Below, piece by piece: positions 63,258 to 64,000 of a stretch of DNA of 64,000 nucleotides (position 1 is its first letter; each line of letters starts with the position of its first letter). The position numbers and the translations under genes were made by a program. Origin of the DNA: Sediminicola sp. YIK13 (lineage in GTDB: Bacteria; Bacteroidota; Bacteroidia; Flavobacteriales; Flavobacteriaceae); NCBI RefSeq assembly GCF_001430825.1, contig NZ_CP010535.1:972501-1036500 (forward strand), written 5' to 3'. The notes below the pieces were generated by a model. It saw nothing but the letters and a program-made list of their open reading frames with translations. It searched no databases and had not been told where the DNA came from.

Positions 63258-63692
63258 TTATTTTTCTTTTATACTTCTCAATAGATTATTTTGCTCCTTC
63301 ATTAATTTCTCCAAATTGGCCAGCAATTCTATATTTTTTGGGGTGGCCACTTCTTTATTTTTTGGATCTTCCGATTTGGATTTAAAGCGATTGATAAACT
63401 TGATGACCACAAATATGGTGAAGGCCACAATGATAAAGTCAATAAACACTTCGATCAGTTCGCCGTAGGCTATGGCCACTTCTTCTATATTATCCTGCTT
63501 TTCCCTAAGGATTAATTTTCTATCGGAATAATTTACACCACCTGTCAATAAGTTCAAAGGAGGCATGATCACCTTTTTCACTATAGCATCAACAACCTTG
63601 TTAAAGGCGGTACCTATGATGATACCAACCGCCATATCGATCATATTGCCCTTGATCGCGAAATTCTTAAATTCTTTAAAAAAATCTTTCAT
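63258..63692 (-). CDS. mscL: Large-conductance mechanosensitive channel
   Basis: 144 aa. The pentameric channel opens under membrane tension and releases solutes in osmotic downshock. Family marks: KEFKNFAIKGNMIDMAVGIIIGTAFNKVV (TM1 preceded by the amphipathic helix), then VKKVIMPPLNLLTGG, TM2 (VFIDFIIVAFTIFVVIKFINRF) and a C-terminal helix. Directly downstream of the parC end, 8 bases apart. Confidence 0.96.
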   Translation of the reverse strand: MKDFFKEFKNFAIKGNMIDMAVGIIIGTAFNKVVDAIVKKVIMPPLNLLTGGVNYSDRKLILREKQDNIEEVAIAYGELIEVFIDFIIVAFTIFVVIKFINRFKSKSEDPKNKEVATPKNIELLANLEKLMKEQNNLLRSIKEK

Positions 63693-63700
63693 GGCAATGA

Positions 63701-64000
63701 TTAGAATAATAAAGTCTGGCCCTCATCTTCTGGGTTAGATCCCTTGGGCTTCGTGGAGTTTGAAGTATCACCACTTCCAGAATCTAAGGGCTCTTCATCA
63801 ACAACTTCCATATCCTCTGGCTTTTGCTCCTCTGGCTCTTCAAATGGTAATGGTTCCAATGCGTTTACACTCTTCACCTTTTCCGATGTTAGCACATTAC
63901 CTAAAGCTTTTATTCCCTTAATAGCTATAAAATTTTCCAAATCAATTGTTTGGTTAGGTTTTGCGTCTTTGCCTCTAGGTTTGGTGAATTCTATTTCTAC
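63701..64000 (-). CDS. parC: DNA topoisomerase IV subunit A, C-terminal end only (5' end outside window)
   Basis: The frame is open to the window edge. 99 codons are visible. The segment KGIKALGNVLTSEKVKSV followed by LEPLPFEEPEE is the C-terminal stretch I know from flavobacterial topoisomerase IV (GyrA/ParC) subunit A, followed by an acidic Pro/Ser tail. The upstream residues (VEIEFTKPRGKDAKPNQTID) fit the linker after the last blade. A 79-aa start at TTG inside this stretch is not a real start. mscL follows in the same direction. Confidence 0.75.
   Translation of the reverse strand, partial: VEIEFTKPRGKDAKPNQTIDLENFIAIKGIKALGNVLTSEKVKSVNALEPLPFEEPEEQKPEDMEVVDEEPLDSGSGDTSNSTKPKGSNPEDEGQTLLF

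Noticed and set aside
1-64000. CRISPR arrays, insertion sequences, tRNA or rRNA genes, prophage
   Set aside because: Looked for repeat-spacer patterns, transposases, cloverleaf genes and phage genes on both strands; none seen.

Overview
The window is an AT-rich chromosomal segment of a member of the Flavobacteriaceae (Bacteroidetes), most likely marine. Signs of this are a type IX secretion regulator (PorX), a lipid A / fabZ cluster built around an LpxC-FabZ fusion, a bifunctional HisB, a short primary sigma factor, promoters of the TTG / TAnnTTTG type, and few Shine-Dalgarno sequences. No rRNA, tRNA, CRISPR array, insertion sequence or prophage was seen. Most of the window is core chromosome, with two accessory-looking parts.

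Layout. 1-783: end of the primary sigma factor gene and a bidirectional terminator. 799-1030: two tiny tandem minus-strand ORFs (33 and 32 aa) sharing a YLxFxxDLNEIL core. 1181-11062 (minus): a six-gene operon with a hybrid histidine kinase, a lone receiver protein, a membrane-anchored HEAT-repeat protein, a processive family-2 glycosyltransferase, an LTA-synthase-like membrane phosphatase-fold protein with TPRs, and a TPR/YaiO-type outer-membrane barrel. I read it as a signal-controlled exopolysaccharide synthesis, modification and export locus. 11243-20375: membrane dipeptidase, thioesterase, LolA-like protein, a large BNR-repeat protein, DUF2461, and the cysE-cysM pair. 20404-24628: small membrane protein, Dps, CorA, a TruA paralogue. 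24680-27332: an AAA+ / VWA pair. 28224-36190 (minus): a complete histidine operon (hisG-D-C-B-H, a GNAT gene, hisA-F-IE) preceded by a leader peptide with four consecutive His codons and a Rho-independent attenuator. 36267-47107 (minus): prohibitin and VWA proteins, fabG, sucD, two LpxD-type genes, efp, lpxA, lpxC-fabZ and an HD phosphohydrolase. 47145-54861: porX and tsaE, then an island (about 49.1-53.3 kb), then ald. 54885-64000: proline dehydrogenase, aroB, YihY, DinB, Lrp, an M14 peptidase divergent from an XRE regulator, sterol-desaturase-like protein, mscL and the end of topoisomerase IV subunit A.

Most interesting points. (1) The histidine attenuator. (2) The 49-53 kb island: an XRE regulator, three genes carrying four copies of an unrecognised four-helix membrane module, and a 50-aa lipoprotein whose promoter carries four TCGnTGAAA direct repeats with 20-21 bp spacing. 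(3) The kinase / HEAT / glycosyltransferase / YaiO operon. (4) The paired micro-ORFs at 799-1030. (5) Tandem TACAATTGTA palindromes between the M14 peptidase and an XRE gene, with a related motif upstream of the other XRE gene. All functions are inferred from sequence reading alone; no database search was possible.
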